Below are positions 44,951 to 56,233 of a stretch of DNA of 64,000 nt, one piece after another. The translations under genes and the position numbers were made by a program. Position 1 is the stretch's first letter. The number at the start of each line of letters is the position of its first letter. A model generated the notes under the pieces. It was not told the DNA's origin, did not search any database, and saw only the letters and a program-made list of their open reading frames with translations. The DNA is from Hawksworthiomyces lignivorus (taxonomy: Eukaryota > Ascomycota > Sordariomycetes > Ophiostomatales > Ophiostomataceae): NCBI GenBank assembly GCA_002917075.1, contig NTMA01000020.1:124001-188000 (forward strand), written 5' to 3'.

Positions 44951-45491
44951 GGCGTCCAGTGCTGCGAATCCATGAATCAAAATACGGGCGTCATCGAGAC
45001 ATGTTGTCTGTTATCTGAGAGAAAAAGAGAACTGACTATCCTCTATCAGGCTTTTGTAGGTTATCTGCTTTAACTGTCAGTGGCGCACAAGAGGCTGCGC
45101 GAGGGGGGCAAAATACTGAAAGCCGCCGGCCGCTCTTGGTTTTTAGGCGTCCAAGCCAAAGCGCACTAGGCTTAAATCCGTGCGCTGTACGAGTACTTGT
45201 AAAAGAAGGTGTGCTGACGGAATCGGCTACAGTGGGGTCGGACCGCGCTGAATGAACGCGCTCTATCCACTACAGCACCCCCACCATCCTGAAAGATGGC
45301 CCCTGTCGACGCGTTAAATGCCCACGTCGCGTCATTCCGCGCTTTATGCTTAGAGGGAAAAAGGGCTCAAATCCCCTCTGGCTGGGCATTTATCTCAACC
45401 AACCTCTCACTACACGCATCTCCCTATACAAAGGTTGGAATTGTACTTTGCCTCTTCGTATGTGCAGGCAAATTACAGGATTTCCGTCAGG
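44951..45491. promoter_or_regulatory. Shared divergent upstream region (RING ligase / sld2)
   Basis: 541 bp between the two divergent start codons. It contains the tRNA-like relic at 45237-45289; no other feature is recognised. Confidence 0.5.
45237..45289 (-). other. tRNA-like relic
   Basis: On the minus strand GTAGTGGATAGAGC resembles a tRNA D-arm, GCGC-(G)TTCATTC(A)-GCGC a 4-5 bp anticodon arm, and GGTCCGACCCC a B-box one base from consensus. The whole element is only about 53 bases and lacks a full T-stem and proper acceptor, although GTGGGG and CCCCAC could pair at its ends. It is too short for a functional tRNA; a tRNA-derived fragment is a guess. Confidence 0.3.
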
Positions 45492-47495
45492 ATGCTCGAC
45501 ACAGAAGAAAAGAAGGCCTACGAGGCCGAGGCAAAGAACCTGCGGCTGGCACTGAAGACGTGGGAGACGACCTGGGCACGCGAGCACGGGGGAGCAAAAC
45601 CAAGCCGCGACGACATCAAACAGAATGCTGAGATTGGTAGGTTTGCAGATGATCATCCTCAATGGAACTCTCTCAGGCTTTTTTTTTTTTTTTTGGAGTG
45701 AGAGAAAAAGAGAGAAAGGTAGCTCTTCTAACGCTGAGCAGCCCAAAAATACACGGCCTACAACCGCGTCCGCGGTATCTTGTCCGGGAAGGTCGCGGTA
45801 TCCGATGCGAAGAACGAAGTAGCGGCTAAGCATGGGTCGAGAAAGCACAGCCACGACGATGAGCGGCGAAAACGAAAACAGCCGCCGGCGGACCTGTCTG
45901 CACCGCACGCGCAGATGACAACGCCGTCGAAGCGGCTGCGGCCGACGCACCAGCCGCACAGAGGGGCAGCAGCCAGTACACCGGCCCGCAACGGCCACGA
46001 TGCCGCCCTCACGCCGTCCACGGCGCGGAAGCTGTTCAGCCCTGTGGTGCCGACGTCGATTGGTCCGACGCCGCAGCGCGATGGCCGCGTCCTGGGCCTG
46101 TTCGACGTGCTGAACGACGACGAGGAAGAGGAGAAGCGGCGGCGGCGGCGGAGTAGTGCCGTGGCGGCGACGCCGTCGAAGCGTGCAGGTGAAGAAGACG
46201 ACAAGGCCAGCACGGCGGCCGTGCCTTTTGCCCTTCTCGGGGCTACGCCGCGCAAGCAGACGCTGAACGTGGACGAAGACGACGACGACGACGAGAAGCA
46301 TGGCCGCCGCCTGGGCCGCACGCCCATGTCCTCGGCTAAGCGGAATCTACTGGACCAGTTTACGGGGGGCCGGATCCTGACCGGGGCGGCGGCGGCAGGC
46401 GGCGCGCCGAGAAATAGTAGCAGCAGCGGCAGCGGCGCCCTGGGCACGACGCCGCTCAAGGTGCGCGACGCCAACGCTAACGCCCAGCAGCCAGAACCGC
46501 CCCTGGGTCTCACGACGCCGTCCAAGGCTGGCGCCGGACCCTCGCAGCCATTTGCTACGCCGGCGTTCCTGCGGCGCGTGCCGCCGGCGGCCACGCTGCC
46601 GCCCGTAGACGAGAACGGCGAGTTTCTGTCGCCGCCGGGTCGGCTGCGGCTGCCCCGCAAGCCGCTCGTGCGCGGGCTCAGCAGCGTGCTGGCCAGCCTG
46701 CGCAAGATGGAGGACGACCGCCTCGACGAGGAGCTGGACGTGCTGCGCGATTTGGAGCGCGACATGGACTACAACGGCCCGGCTACGAAGCGGACACCGC
46801 TCGGCGGTGGCAGCAAGCCGCTGGCAAAGGCCGACATACCGAGGGACGATGGAACGACTGCTGCTGCAGCAACTACTACTACTACTACTTCCGCCGGCAC
46901 TACAGAAGCGGCGCCAGAGGTGGCGGACAGCCAGCTGGCCCGCGACCTGCCGCCGCCACCGCCGACTCGCCTCCTCGGTGGTTTCGACGACGAGGGCCTC
47001 TACGACAGCCCGCCCGAGGAGCAAGTGGACCGCAGCGGGCAGCCGCTGCGCGTGTTCAAGAAGAAGGGCCAGAAGCGCACGACGCGGCTGGTGCACATGC
47101 GGCCGACGCGGACGAAGCGGCCGGCACCGGGGGCGCTGGCAGAGAGCGGCGGCGAAACGGACGGGGAGGACGAAGAGGGCAGCGACGACGTGGTGCCAGA
47201 GACCCAGGCGGCCGCTGGGGGGGACGGCTATGCCGAAGAGGACATTGGTGGCTTTCTGTCGGGGTCCGAGTTTGGATCAGACGGGGAGGAACGCAAGGCT
47301 CCCTCGAAGAAGGCGCGAAAGAAGAAGGGCGCAAAGGCACAGGAAGGTGGCGATGGCAAAGACGAAGGCAGGGTCAAGAAGGCGGTGCGCAAGGTGAACG
47401 AGCTGGCTCACGCCAACTTCAAGCGGCTGAAGCTGCGCAACTATGGGGCGAAGGGCGGGCCGGGCTTCAAGAGTCGGTTCCGTCGGAGGCGGTAG
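45492..47495 (+). CDS. sld2: DNA replication initiation factor Sld2 (Drc1)
   Basis: Exon 1 (45492-45636) and exon 2 (45742-47495) join across a 105 bp intron with a TTCTAACGC branch, giving 632 residues. The N-terminal Sld2 signature is clear: YEAEAKNLRLALKTWETTWA, KPSRDDIKQNAEIA and QKYTAYNRVRGILSGK. The middle is disordered and holds many Ser/Thr-Pro sites with basic followers (TTPSKRLR, ATPSKRAG, TTPSKAG, SPPGRLR), as expected for a CDK substrate whose phosphorylation drives Dpb11 binding. The C-terminus is basic (HANFKRLKLRNYGAKGGPG, FKSRFRRRR), as in fungal Sld2. The first ATG of the frame was taken as start. Sld2 acts with Sld3 and Dpb11 in loading GINS and DNA polymerase epsilon at origins. 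Confidence 0.92.
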
Positions 47496-49891
47496 AGGAG
47501 CCTTTTTTTTTTCTTTTTTTTTTTCTCTTAATGATGAACACTGGCAGAAAGGCGTATGGCTGGCATAAGATGCGATAGGAGACACAGGTTGGGTTTCGGT
47601 TACGACAGGATTGCATGCATATAGCAGAGAGCTTTTTACCACGCATCCCTGTATTTTTGTTTACCTAGACAAATACATCTGCCGATACTTTTTGTGCGGC
47701 AAATGGCAAATACTCAAGAAACGAGGAGCACGCTGATATTAATATTCAAGGCGGGATACCAGAGAATCCCATGTCACGCAAGTCCTCTCGACCGGCCACA
47801 TCACAACAGATATCACAATATCACAATATAACAATAGCACGAGACCACAACAGAAGAGAACAGACAAGACAGAAACAAGAACCAGAATGGCGGGTACAGA
47901 TGCATTTCTTGGCATGGTTGGATCTGCAAATGGCGGGATCTAAAGAGGGATGAGAGAGATGGATTACGGAGTAAATGCAATTTCCCGCGGAGCATTTCGT
48001 CAACATGATAGACGGCAAGGAGCAGAGATACATTGTATGTAGGAAGTGTACGCCGTATGTACGAGTAGTGGGTGCATACGCATGCGACGAGCGTATATGC
48101 TGGGATGCGCCAAAAGGTTGACGCGGTTGCTAGGTGCAACGGAGATGGAGGTAAGGGAAGAGCTAGATGAAGCCAGCGCAGTGGAGATGCTAAGATACGA
48201 TATAATGCAAATAAGCGTGTCTAGGCGTATTCTGTACGGAGCAAGCGTAATATTAATACAGCGGACTGTCTTGGAGCCTGGACTTCGTTTATAACCACAT
48301 AATTAAAAGGACCAAGCAAGTGGATGGACTATGGAGTACGTATGGATGCTGTAATTAAGCAGCAGCGAAGTGGTCCTCGGAAGTACTCCGCTGCCATCTT
48401 GCAAGCGGAAAGATACGAGAGAAGAGTGTTCGCCCGGATTAGCGCCCGAAGTGCGCGAGCGCGCCTTCCATTTTTAGAGTTTGCGCCATCGCTACGACTA
48501 CGACTACATACATACAACTACTGCTTGTAATACTATCGTGTTGTTCCTGGCACTAACTAATACTTGTCCATTGTTCCTGCCTGTTGCTGCAGAAGTGGGG
48601 CAAGGGGCTAATTGGCTGGCCGAAGCAAGCTGGGCAAGAGGAACCTTCGGGGAGCTGGTGTGGGGCTCACCCTGGGAAGGCTAGACAGCGAGACGGCCAA
48701 ACGACAGCCTATGGCTTTGTTTCCCAGCCAACCTGCCAACCCCCTCGATTTCTTATTGACATCACGGCAACCACCACCTCTGCGTCAGCCCCCTGCGCTA
48801 GGTGCGGGCATTATGACACTTGTGACGCCGCAAAAACCAGCAGGAGCAAAAAGGTCCAAGGTGCAACGGCTAGGCGACGGAGTAGGTACCACGGCAAGTA
48901 CTTCTGCACCACATTGTAGCGTAAGAGTGACAAACATGAAACTAGTTCGTATTTTCAAAATGGCGCAGCAAGAACCAAAAGAACAATAAGAGTAAAAAAG
49001 AAAAGCAAGAGTGACTAGCTGCACATATGCATCCTGTCAATCCGGTCTGCCCCTTCTCTGCATTAGGTCCTGCCATTCCGTCTTTCTCTTTACTCCTCTC
49101 GTTCCCATTCTAGTCCTCAATCTTCTCTTCTCTCTCCTCTTCTTTTCTTCTTCTTTCACACCATCACAACAACAAAAAAAAAAGAAGAACCAACCATCGC
49201 CAGCTTTCTCCATTGACATACATCTCCTGTCAATCGAAACTAATTCTCCCAACCACCGCAAATACTGCGATCGGATCGACTAAATCTGTCTCTCTTTTTT
49301 ACTATCTTCGCGCTCCTTTTCTTAACTCGGCTTAACCGTTCTCGATCTTTACATTCTGCTTTCAATCTCTTCTAGAACATCACAAAAGAAGAAAAGAAAC
49401 TAAAATCGTGAATCCTAAGTCTCAAAGAATACTCTCTCTCTCACTCACTCTCACGCGCTTCATCTTTCTCCACATCTCTCTCTCTCTACCTCTCTCTCGC
49501 TCTGCCACATTGCCAGTGCCCTCTCTTGTGGATTCGTGTTACTGATTCTGTTTGGCGATTCGCATTCTGCTTCGCTCGACATTGATTGAAGTTCCAGACG
49601 TTGCAAAATACCTTCGCAGCCGCAGACCGTTGGCTTGCATTCCTGTCAACGAGGCGAGCCGAAGCGAGACATCATTCCAGTCGGACTGACGGCAATCCGC
49701 ATTCCTTAGCTTTCTTTTCTTTCTCGTCTTCCCTGAGCCCGCCTCATCACGTCGAGGTCGGGATCGGGTCGTTGGTCTGAAGTTTTGCATCTTCTCATCG
49801 GCACCCTGTTCAGAGTGGAGCGGCAAAGCACGCCCCCAAACACCCGCATTCCAAAGCCGCGCGCACAAACCGACGCAACAGTCGTGTCGGG
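47496..49891. other. Intergenic between sld2 and fig1
   Basis: Short unsupported ORFs only. The right part (about 49060-49510) is CT-rich, with (CT)n runs near 49431-49500, and probably contains the fig1 promoter and leader. Confidence 0.55.
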
Positions 49892-50901
49892 ATGGCGCAA
49901 GGCTTTGTTCAGATCGGGTGGTACCGTGAGTAAACGGCCGCACTGTCGATAATTCTGAGTCCTCTCCCGCTAACCACACAAACTGCTTAGGATACATACC
50001 ATTTCTGGGGTACCACCATGTGTTGATGATTCTGATTGCCGTAGCAATAATTTTATTATGTGAGTTCTCTCCCTGACGTGCCACCCGACTTTCGCCAGAG
50101 GGTCAGCCTGCTAACAGCTGCGTTCAGCGCTCCTTCTCGCTGGCTGTTCCTCCTCCAGTCCGCTCATTCCCGACATCTTCCTCCTCTCCCTCTACTATGA
50201 GCACTACCTTGCCGTTCCAGATACTGCCCAGGTCGACTACAATGTCAACACTGCCATCAGCAACATTGTCGGTGGCGCCCACTTGCAGGCGCGCGTCGGC
50301 TACTTTGGCATCTGCATCAACCCAGATGGCGGTGCCTGGCTGTGCTCGAACAACGCAACGGCCTTGGCCAACGAGATCAGCGTGGACCTGGATCCGCTGA
50401 ATCTGATCTGGCTCGCGAGCCAGTTCAAAGATATGATTGTTTTCCCATATTTGATGTAAGCTCTACCCTCTGCTCCTCCCGTCCTGTGGCCTTCTCCAGC
50501 TTGTACCGTTTACTGACTAGTCTTCCAGAATTATTGCAATTATCTTCGCCTTCATTTGCTTTCTGCTTCTTGCCACATTCCCCGGGTGGCATGAAGAGGA
50601 GGACAGCGAAGGCTCTGAGCGCGAGGTCAAGCCTTTTCCCTCCCGCTTTGTGTCGCAGATTTCGCTGGCCATCATCTTCGTGGCCTCCATCTTCATCCTA
50701 GTTTCTGTGCTGTGGCAGCATACAGCGTCCGTAGCCGCTAGCATCATTGCACAAGACTTTGGCAACGGGAGCGTGCGGTCGGGTGTCGGCACCAGCGCCA
50801 TGGTCATGGGCTGGTTTTCGTTTGCGCTGCTTATTGTCGTCACGATCGGACTGTTGGTGATGATATTGAGTATCAAGGTGCTAAACCAGCTAGCGGACTA
50901 G
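49892..50901 (+). CDS. fig1: Fig1-like low-affinity calcium uptake / membrane fusion protein
   Basis: Four exons (49892-49925, 49991-50059, 50128-50455, 50529-50901) join in consistent phase to 267 residues; introns are 65, 68 and 73 bp. Four hydrophobic segments are visible: HHVLMILIAVAIILLSLLLA near the N-terminus, IIIAIIFAFICFLLLATF, ISLAIIFVASIFILVSVLW and WFSFALLIVVTIGLLVMIL. The first extracellular loop carries the claudin-like Fig1 motif, GYFGIC followed by eight residues and a second Cys (WLCSNN). Fig1 proteins act in the plasma membrane during mating and hyphal fusion, affecting calcium influx. Exon 1 is only 34 bp (MAQGFVQIGWY), so the gene is visible only after splicing. It is convergent with the STAND gene at 52362. 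Confidence 0.92.
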
Positions 50902-52361
50902 GAAGACGATGGCCCTGGTGCGACGCGAGACTCAACACACTGAGCGTCAGCAAACGAGCAGTTGGTTGACGATACCCACGACACTAACAGTCCGAGGCTG
51001 ACACCGATAGCAACGACGACCACGACGACGATCACGACATGACACACCGACATCAGTCAGCGATATCGACTCGACAACGACCATTACCAGACGACTTTGA
51101 TGAGCTGATGAGTTACCACGATGAGAACCCGCGGGGAGGGATAGACTTCTGTCCGTGTCTCGTTCTGCTAATTTTGCGGGATAAAAAAGGCAATGGCACA
51201 TACGTCTCCATCGTGAAGCACCATCCGGTCATCAGAAAAGCCGCATGTTTTTTGGTCACAAACACATCAAATTTGAATTCGACACCACAACCAAATTATC
51301 CTATCTCTACTATCAACCAAATCTTTGTATGTACATAGAAGGGACACTATCTGTTTGCGATTTTAATTTGCCATCTTGGTTTTATTTTGATTTTTATATT
51401 GTGCTATTTTCTGGCGTTAGTACAAAAGAGAGCGCATTTCACAAATCTTGACTTTGGGGGTACAGCCTTGCTGCATGTGTGAGTGTTTTGTGTGGCGGAA
51501 TTGGCGACGAACTATTAGTTGAGACAGGCAAAGCAAAATAATCGGAATTTGGAAATTTGCCAATTTGATGGGTCTTGTGTTTGTTTACCTCTCCCTTTTG
51601 GACTTCTTATTTCTGATTTTCAGGTCAGCTCACCGGCAAAATAACACAACGGACTGATATTGTAGATCGGCATACCTTCTATATAACCTGTTAAGGGGAC
51701 TATTTTCTCAGATCTTAAAAATATGTGTCCAATTCTTGAAATTGTAAAGAACAAGAAGATTAGTAGATTCCTCTTATCTAACGTAGCACCTACATGTAAG
51801 ATATATTAATATATACCATTTCGTTATTTTCTATAGCACAGAAGCAATTGAAATCTCTATTTATCATACCCATCCTCAATTTCACACAGAATTAAAAAAA
51901 AAAAAAAATTGACCTTGCCAATTAGAAGAGTTTCTTCAATTCTACGTAGAGTTCTCCGCAAGACCTGAGTTTACGATCTAACATCGTCTACCTCAGTAAA
52001 GAATTTGCTTTTTGCGAATATAGCAGTTGCCATTGGATTTTCACTTCTTTCGTTTCCTTTTCTTTTTAGCATATAGCAATTGCAAATTCTTTGCGGAAAG
52101 AACTGTCTTGATTACTTTGGGTTTCTTCGTCATCTCAAAATACAGGCTGATCTTACTAACAGTCGTTTATATGATTGAAAAATTTCCGTCTTTCAATTAC
52201 TGCTGCTCGAATTGCCAACTTCTTCTCCTTGTGTTATGTCTCGATTCAGCACTTTCCTATAAAGTAGTATTGTGTCACTCCGTTGCCTTCGGTTCCAACC
52301 TTCAGCAAAATACAGCAATGATCCGCCAAACAAAGCTACTATCATACGCGAAGTCGTAGAC
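50902..52361. other. AT-rich intergenic stretch, left edge of accessory island
   Basis: From about 51240 the base composition falls to strongly AT-rich compared with the GC-rich neighbours. No coding frame or mobile-element protein is recognisable. It may be decayed or RIP-mutated DNA, which cannot be proved without an intact copy. Confidence 0.5.
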
Positions 52362-55300
52362 TCAATCTTCCTCGCTAACCTCGCTCTCGGGTGCTATCGT
52401 AAACCCATCATCCAACCCGGCGTCCAACCCGGCGTCCAACCCGTGGGGCCACCCGTCCCACCCGGCGTCCAACCCGGTGTCTAACCCGGTGTCTAACCCG
52501 GCGTCCAACCCGGCGTTCAAGTCTATCTCCAAGTCGGTCTCCAGCTCAGCATCTCCTTCACTTCTTCGAATTCTTCCCATAGCGCTTCTTCCACCTCTTC
52601 GATCCAATATACCTTCTCCTAGATGGGGGACTTCCTCGCCGAAGCTCTCTGATAGATCTAATGTAGACTTTCGCACCCTAGGGGGGACTAAGATACTACC
52701 CTCTGCATGATACACCTTGTTATGCTTATCTAAGTCTTGTTGCCGTCGAAAGCCGATCTTGCCTATGGCGCATTTTGGTTTGTCACAAAACAGCCGCTTG
52801 ATGTGGAGCATTTCATGCGAGTCCCGCATTGATTCGGTGCGAAACCCAACAGATGCGCCTGTGCAAGGCTTATAACGACATCGGAAAGCTTGATCTGTAT
52901 ACTGACTCTGAAAATCACGTAGCTTTTCCTCTGGTATATTCGCTACGTTGGTGGCAGACAATAGTGAGCCCACACAACTGTCAAATTGGGATGATATCTC
53001 ACTCAACAGTGTCGGGTCCTGTTGTCTGACAAGGATTTCGAATTCTAGAACTGGTCAGCCCTATCAATTTATTCATACTACGGGAGTGCATGAGGAGGTA
53101 GATATGCATGTACAACGATCTGACAACGGGATAATCTAGCTGCTGAGAGTGCTGATAAAATATAACTTGCCTTCACCAGTCCTTGTCGACTGCGCTTTAC
53201 ACACTTCTCGGAAGGCAAGAATCGAGGCACAAAGAGGGCGGATTGCAAGATGCGATACCGCAGCAAGACGAACATCTACGGAAGGCTGGGGAGGAATCTC
53301 AACATTAACGGCCCTATCAAGTCTTTGTGCTACTTCCTCGTGAAAGGAATAAAAGCTAGATGTCAAATTGCCCATCTGTGAGTCCGGCATTATACCACTA
53401 GCCGTTGCGCAATCGAGGAGATGCTCAAGCCAAAATTCAGCTGCGTAAGGAAGCAATGCATGCGAGCCATCAAGCACATGAAGAAGCTTGTTCATATAAC
53501 TAGTGTCAGGATTGACAAGCACTAGGCTCTCTTTAAGCACTGCCACACAGGAGAATGCAATTGTGCTATGCCACTTGCCTATTGACTGTTCAATCTTGGT
53601 AGTGAAATATCTGTGACAACTTGTCAGCCGTGATTTGACTAGGTTTGTGCCGGCGGCGGGAAGTCAGCAGATCATACTCCTGTGCTGTGAAATGAATCAA
53701 TGCGATGCTACCATCTTGCAACTCTTCTACCAGGGGCTTGCACTTGTCGACGGCACTCCTATCGAGCATACTCCATCTATCCAGAACTGGCGTCTCGGGA
53801 GTAATTCTCAGGCCATGGAGAATCTCGTGCCGCTTGAGTGGTCTCCTTGCCAACGCTACCCAGGCGAGCGTTCCCACGATCTTCTCGGTTTGTTTTTCTG
53901 CCTTCTGTCCACAAAGGATCTTTAGTACCAGGTTGTACAGCTCGGAAAGCTCTTGTGGCATGGTCATGATTGCGTCATGGAGTTCCGCAATGCTATCTAC
54001 TTCGGATATAGAGTCGAGCACAAGTTTCGCCCAAAGAAACATCCCTAAAATCGTCAGCTATTAATCATCAGCGGATGGGCATATTGGCCAGTACGAACCA
54101 TCAGATTTTTCGACGATAATTTGCGTTATGTCATCAATCGTGCCAGTGCCAGCCCCCAAGGATGGCTTCTCGTCAATGAGGTCTTGTATTTTGCTCTTGG
54201 CGAAACCTCGTATTGTATTTCTGACGAACTTGCTTTCTTCAGAAAGTGATATACGGGCTAGGCGTTTCGCCTTTTTCTGAAGGGAACGGCCAATTTCTGG
54301 TACATCACGGCTGCAAATCAGCAGTTTGCAGTTCGACTGTGAAGTTACGGATACGAGCTGTGCCAAGTAATCAATGATAAACTTTTGCTCTGATACTTCA
54401 CATTCGTCAAGGCCATCGATGACAATCCGACATGGAGAAACCCCTTGGAGCAACCCCGGCTTGTCAGATGAACCTGCAAGCATTGTACGGAGGATCTTCA
54501 AGGAAGGCTCTCGGCATTTCTCTACAAAGTTGGTGAATACGACGGCAGTTAGCTCCGGGTTGACGTCGATCAGCTTCAGAACAATGGCTTTCAGGATCTT
54601 TGACGCTGAAGCTTGTTCGTGATATTTGCAGAAGTAAGAAACAATCGTAATGTCTGGGTCCTGTAACGACTCGAGAAGACTGGCACAAATAACGCTTTTT
54701 CCTAGAGCAGAGGCTGTGTGTCAGAGAAGGCGTCTCTCGGTAAGAACATGCTAAGACTTGCCTGCGCCCGGCTTCCCAAGAAGCCATATCACAGGGACTG
54801 CCGCGTCTACTTGTAGCCATGACTTGATTGTCTCATGTTCGAGAATCCAGTCGCAGCTGCCTACAATACAGTCTCGTAATAGCCGTTCACACTCATCAGC
54901 TTGTGATACATGGGCGAGGGCGAGCCAAGATATGACCGAGGACCGTTGCCGATAAAGCCTTTCTTTTTCTTTTTCGGCCGCATCAGCGGCTACTCTGTTC
55001 CTCCACTGCTTGGCTTCTACGATGTCGATGGTAGCGGCCTCCTGGGTTATCAAGTCGCTATGGCGAGCCATGCTTGAGAGGATCGAGTCAAAACGAATGT
55101 CAAAGTTTGCCCATGTCGTCATGAAGAAGTTCTTCCAAGCTATGCGAGAATCAGTATCTGGTGTACGAGCGGTGTCGTTGGTAGATCTCACACTTTCTCT
55201 TCACAAACTTATAGGCCCGCCTATGAAATTCGAGCACGTCAGCATAATAGAGTGCCAGCTTGGTGAGCAGTGTTGGGTGGTTCTCAAAGGCGCTGGCTAG

Positions 55301-55818
55301 TCGATCAAGGCGCGGAAGCGTCTCTGCAATCCTGTCATATGCCTCAAGAAGCTTGTCGAAGGCCAGCATGTGGTCCGACGTGACCTGTCGGTGTCAACAT
55401 ATCTCAACCTCGCTTCTAATATTATGCTTGCAGCACGTACCTGCAACATCAACTTGATCGGTGCCTGTCGCGAATTATTAGCCGTGGCTTACTGTAGAGG
55501 CTAGAAATCGCCAGGTCGGCTCACCCAAATCCATGGCAAGTAAGGGCTGAGTCCATTGCTAAGAACTTCGATAGCCCCGGAGTACTTTTGCAAGCCCTGT
55601 ACAAAACGGTGCAGTTTAACTAAATTCCTGTTCTCTCGTCTTTGCCGAAGGCCTTGCTGAATTACGCGCATTGCTCTGACAACATCGTCGACCTTAGTTT
55701 TTTGGATTTGGTCCTGGTCTTCGCGGGTCACTATGTCTTTGAACCTTTCGACAGCCTCGGTGATCAATACTGACGCCGACGCCTGAGCAGCACCTAAACC
55801 TGTACTCTGGTTTTCCAT
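52362..55818 (-). CDS. STAND NTPase: DUF7708-like region, NACHT, C2H2 fingers, repeat tail
   Basis: Eight exons (55818-55525, 55464-55441, 55384-55192, 55139-54762, 54701-54099, 54044-53678, 53610-53177, 53044-52362) join in phase to 991 residues with no internal stop. The N-terminal region (FVQGLQKYSGAIEVLSNG, PYLPWIWAPIKLMLQ, FDKLLEAYDRIAETLPRLDR) matches the DUF7708-type domain found before NACHT in many fungal proteins. The ATPase has Walker A GKPGAGKS (292-299), Walker B VIDGLDE (about 390) and SNCKLLICSRD, then a winged-helix-like part ending in HFTAQEYF. Two C2H2 fingers lie near 818-880 (C-x4-C...HEMLH; C-x4-C...HNKVYH). The tail (about 940-980) is a GLDA/GLDT repeat from a 12 bp minisatellite. 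Intron 4 (54702-54761) uses a GC donor inside the Walker A codon for Gly297. Fungal STAND proteins are NLR-like sensors in self/non-self recognition; what triggers this one is unknown. Confidence 0.88.
52412..52520. repeat. 12 bp minisatellite coding the STAND tail
   Basis: The plus strand shows about seven units of GGCGTCCAACCC, with variants GGTGTCTAACCC and one 21 bp interruption at about 52440. On the coding strand it yields G-L-D-A/T units. The unit is a multiple of three, so copy changes keep the frame. Confidence 0.9.
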
Positions 55819-56233
55819 GGCTGAGGGCTACTAAGATCGATTGTGCATACCCTTCGAAATTGGTTCCATTTGGGAAAGGGCTACGCCATCTAGAGCTCTG
55901 TTGGGTGCAAAGGAGAAGAGGCTGAGACAGGAGTGTAATGCATTCTCCACAACTGCACTGACAACCGCGGGGCGATTCAGCCTTCCTGTGCATTAACATA
56001 TTCAGCCCTCCAATATACACCAAGTTAAAAGGTGGCGGTGACTAGAATGTCCGGGGAGCTGACGGTGCGCCTGGTTGCACACCAACAGGCTCAAGGCGCT
56101 TACGCCCGACACTACAGAGCAGATTTCATTGGCACATGTTCTCAGGAAGAAAGTCTTCGTGCCGCTACCAACCTTTGCTCCAAATTGCAGAGATGATCTC
56201 GCCGAGTTTGAAAACTATCACTTCTGAAGCTCA
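55819..56233. promoter_or_regulatory. Bidirectional promoter between STAND and SNF2 genes
   Basis: The two start codons face away from each other across 415 bp, so the genes must share or closely pack their promoters. One CCAAT box is at 56010-56014. No ORF or repeat is seen. Confidence 0.65.

Noticed and set aside
43577..45073. 498-codon plus-strand open frame
   Set aside because: Antisense of the RING ligase gene, which carries a clear C3HC4 motif and conserved C-terminal region.
52412..52520. CRISPR-like array
   Set aside because: It is a direct 12 bp tandem repeat without spacers inside a eukaryotic coding exon.
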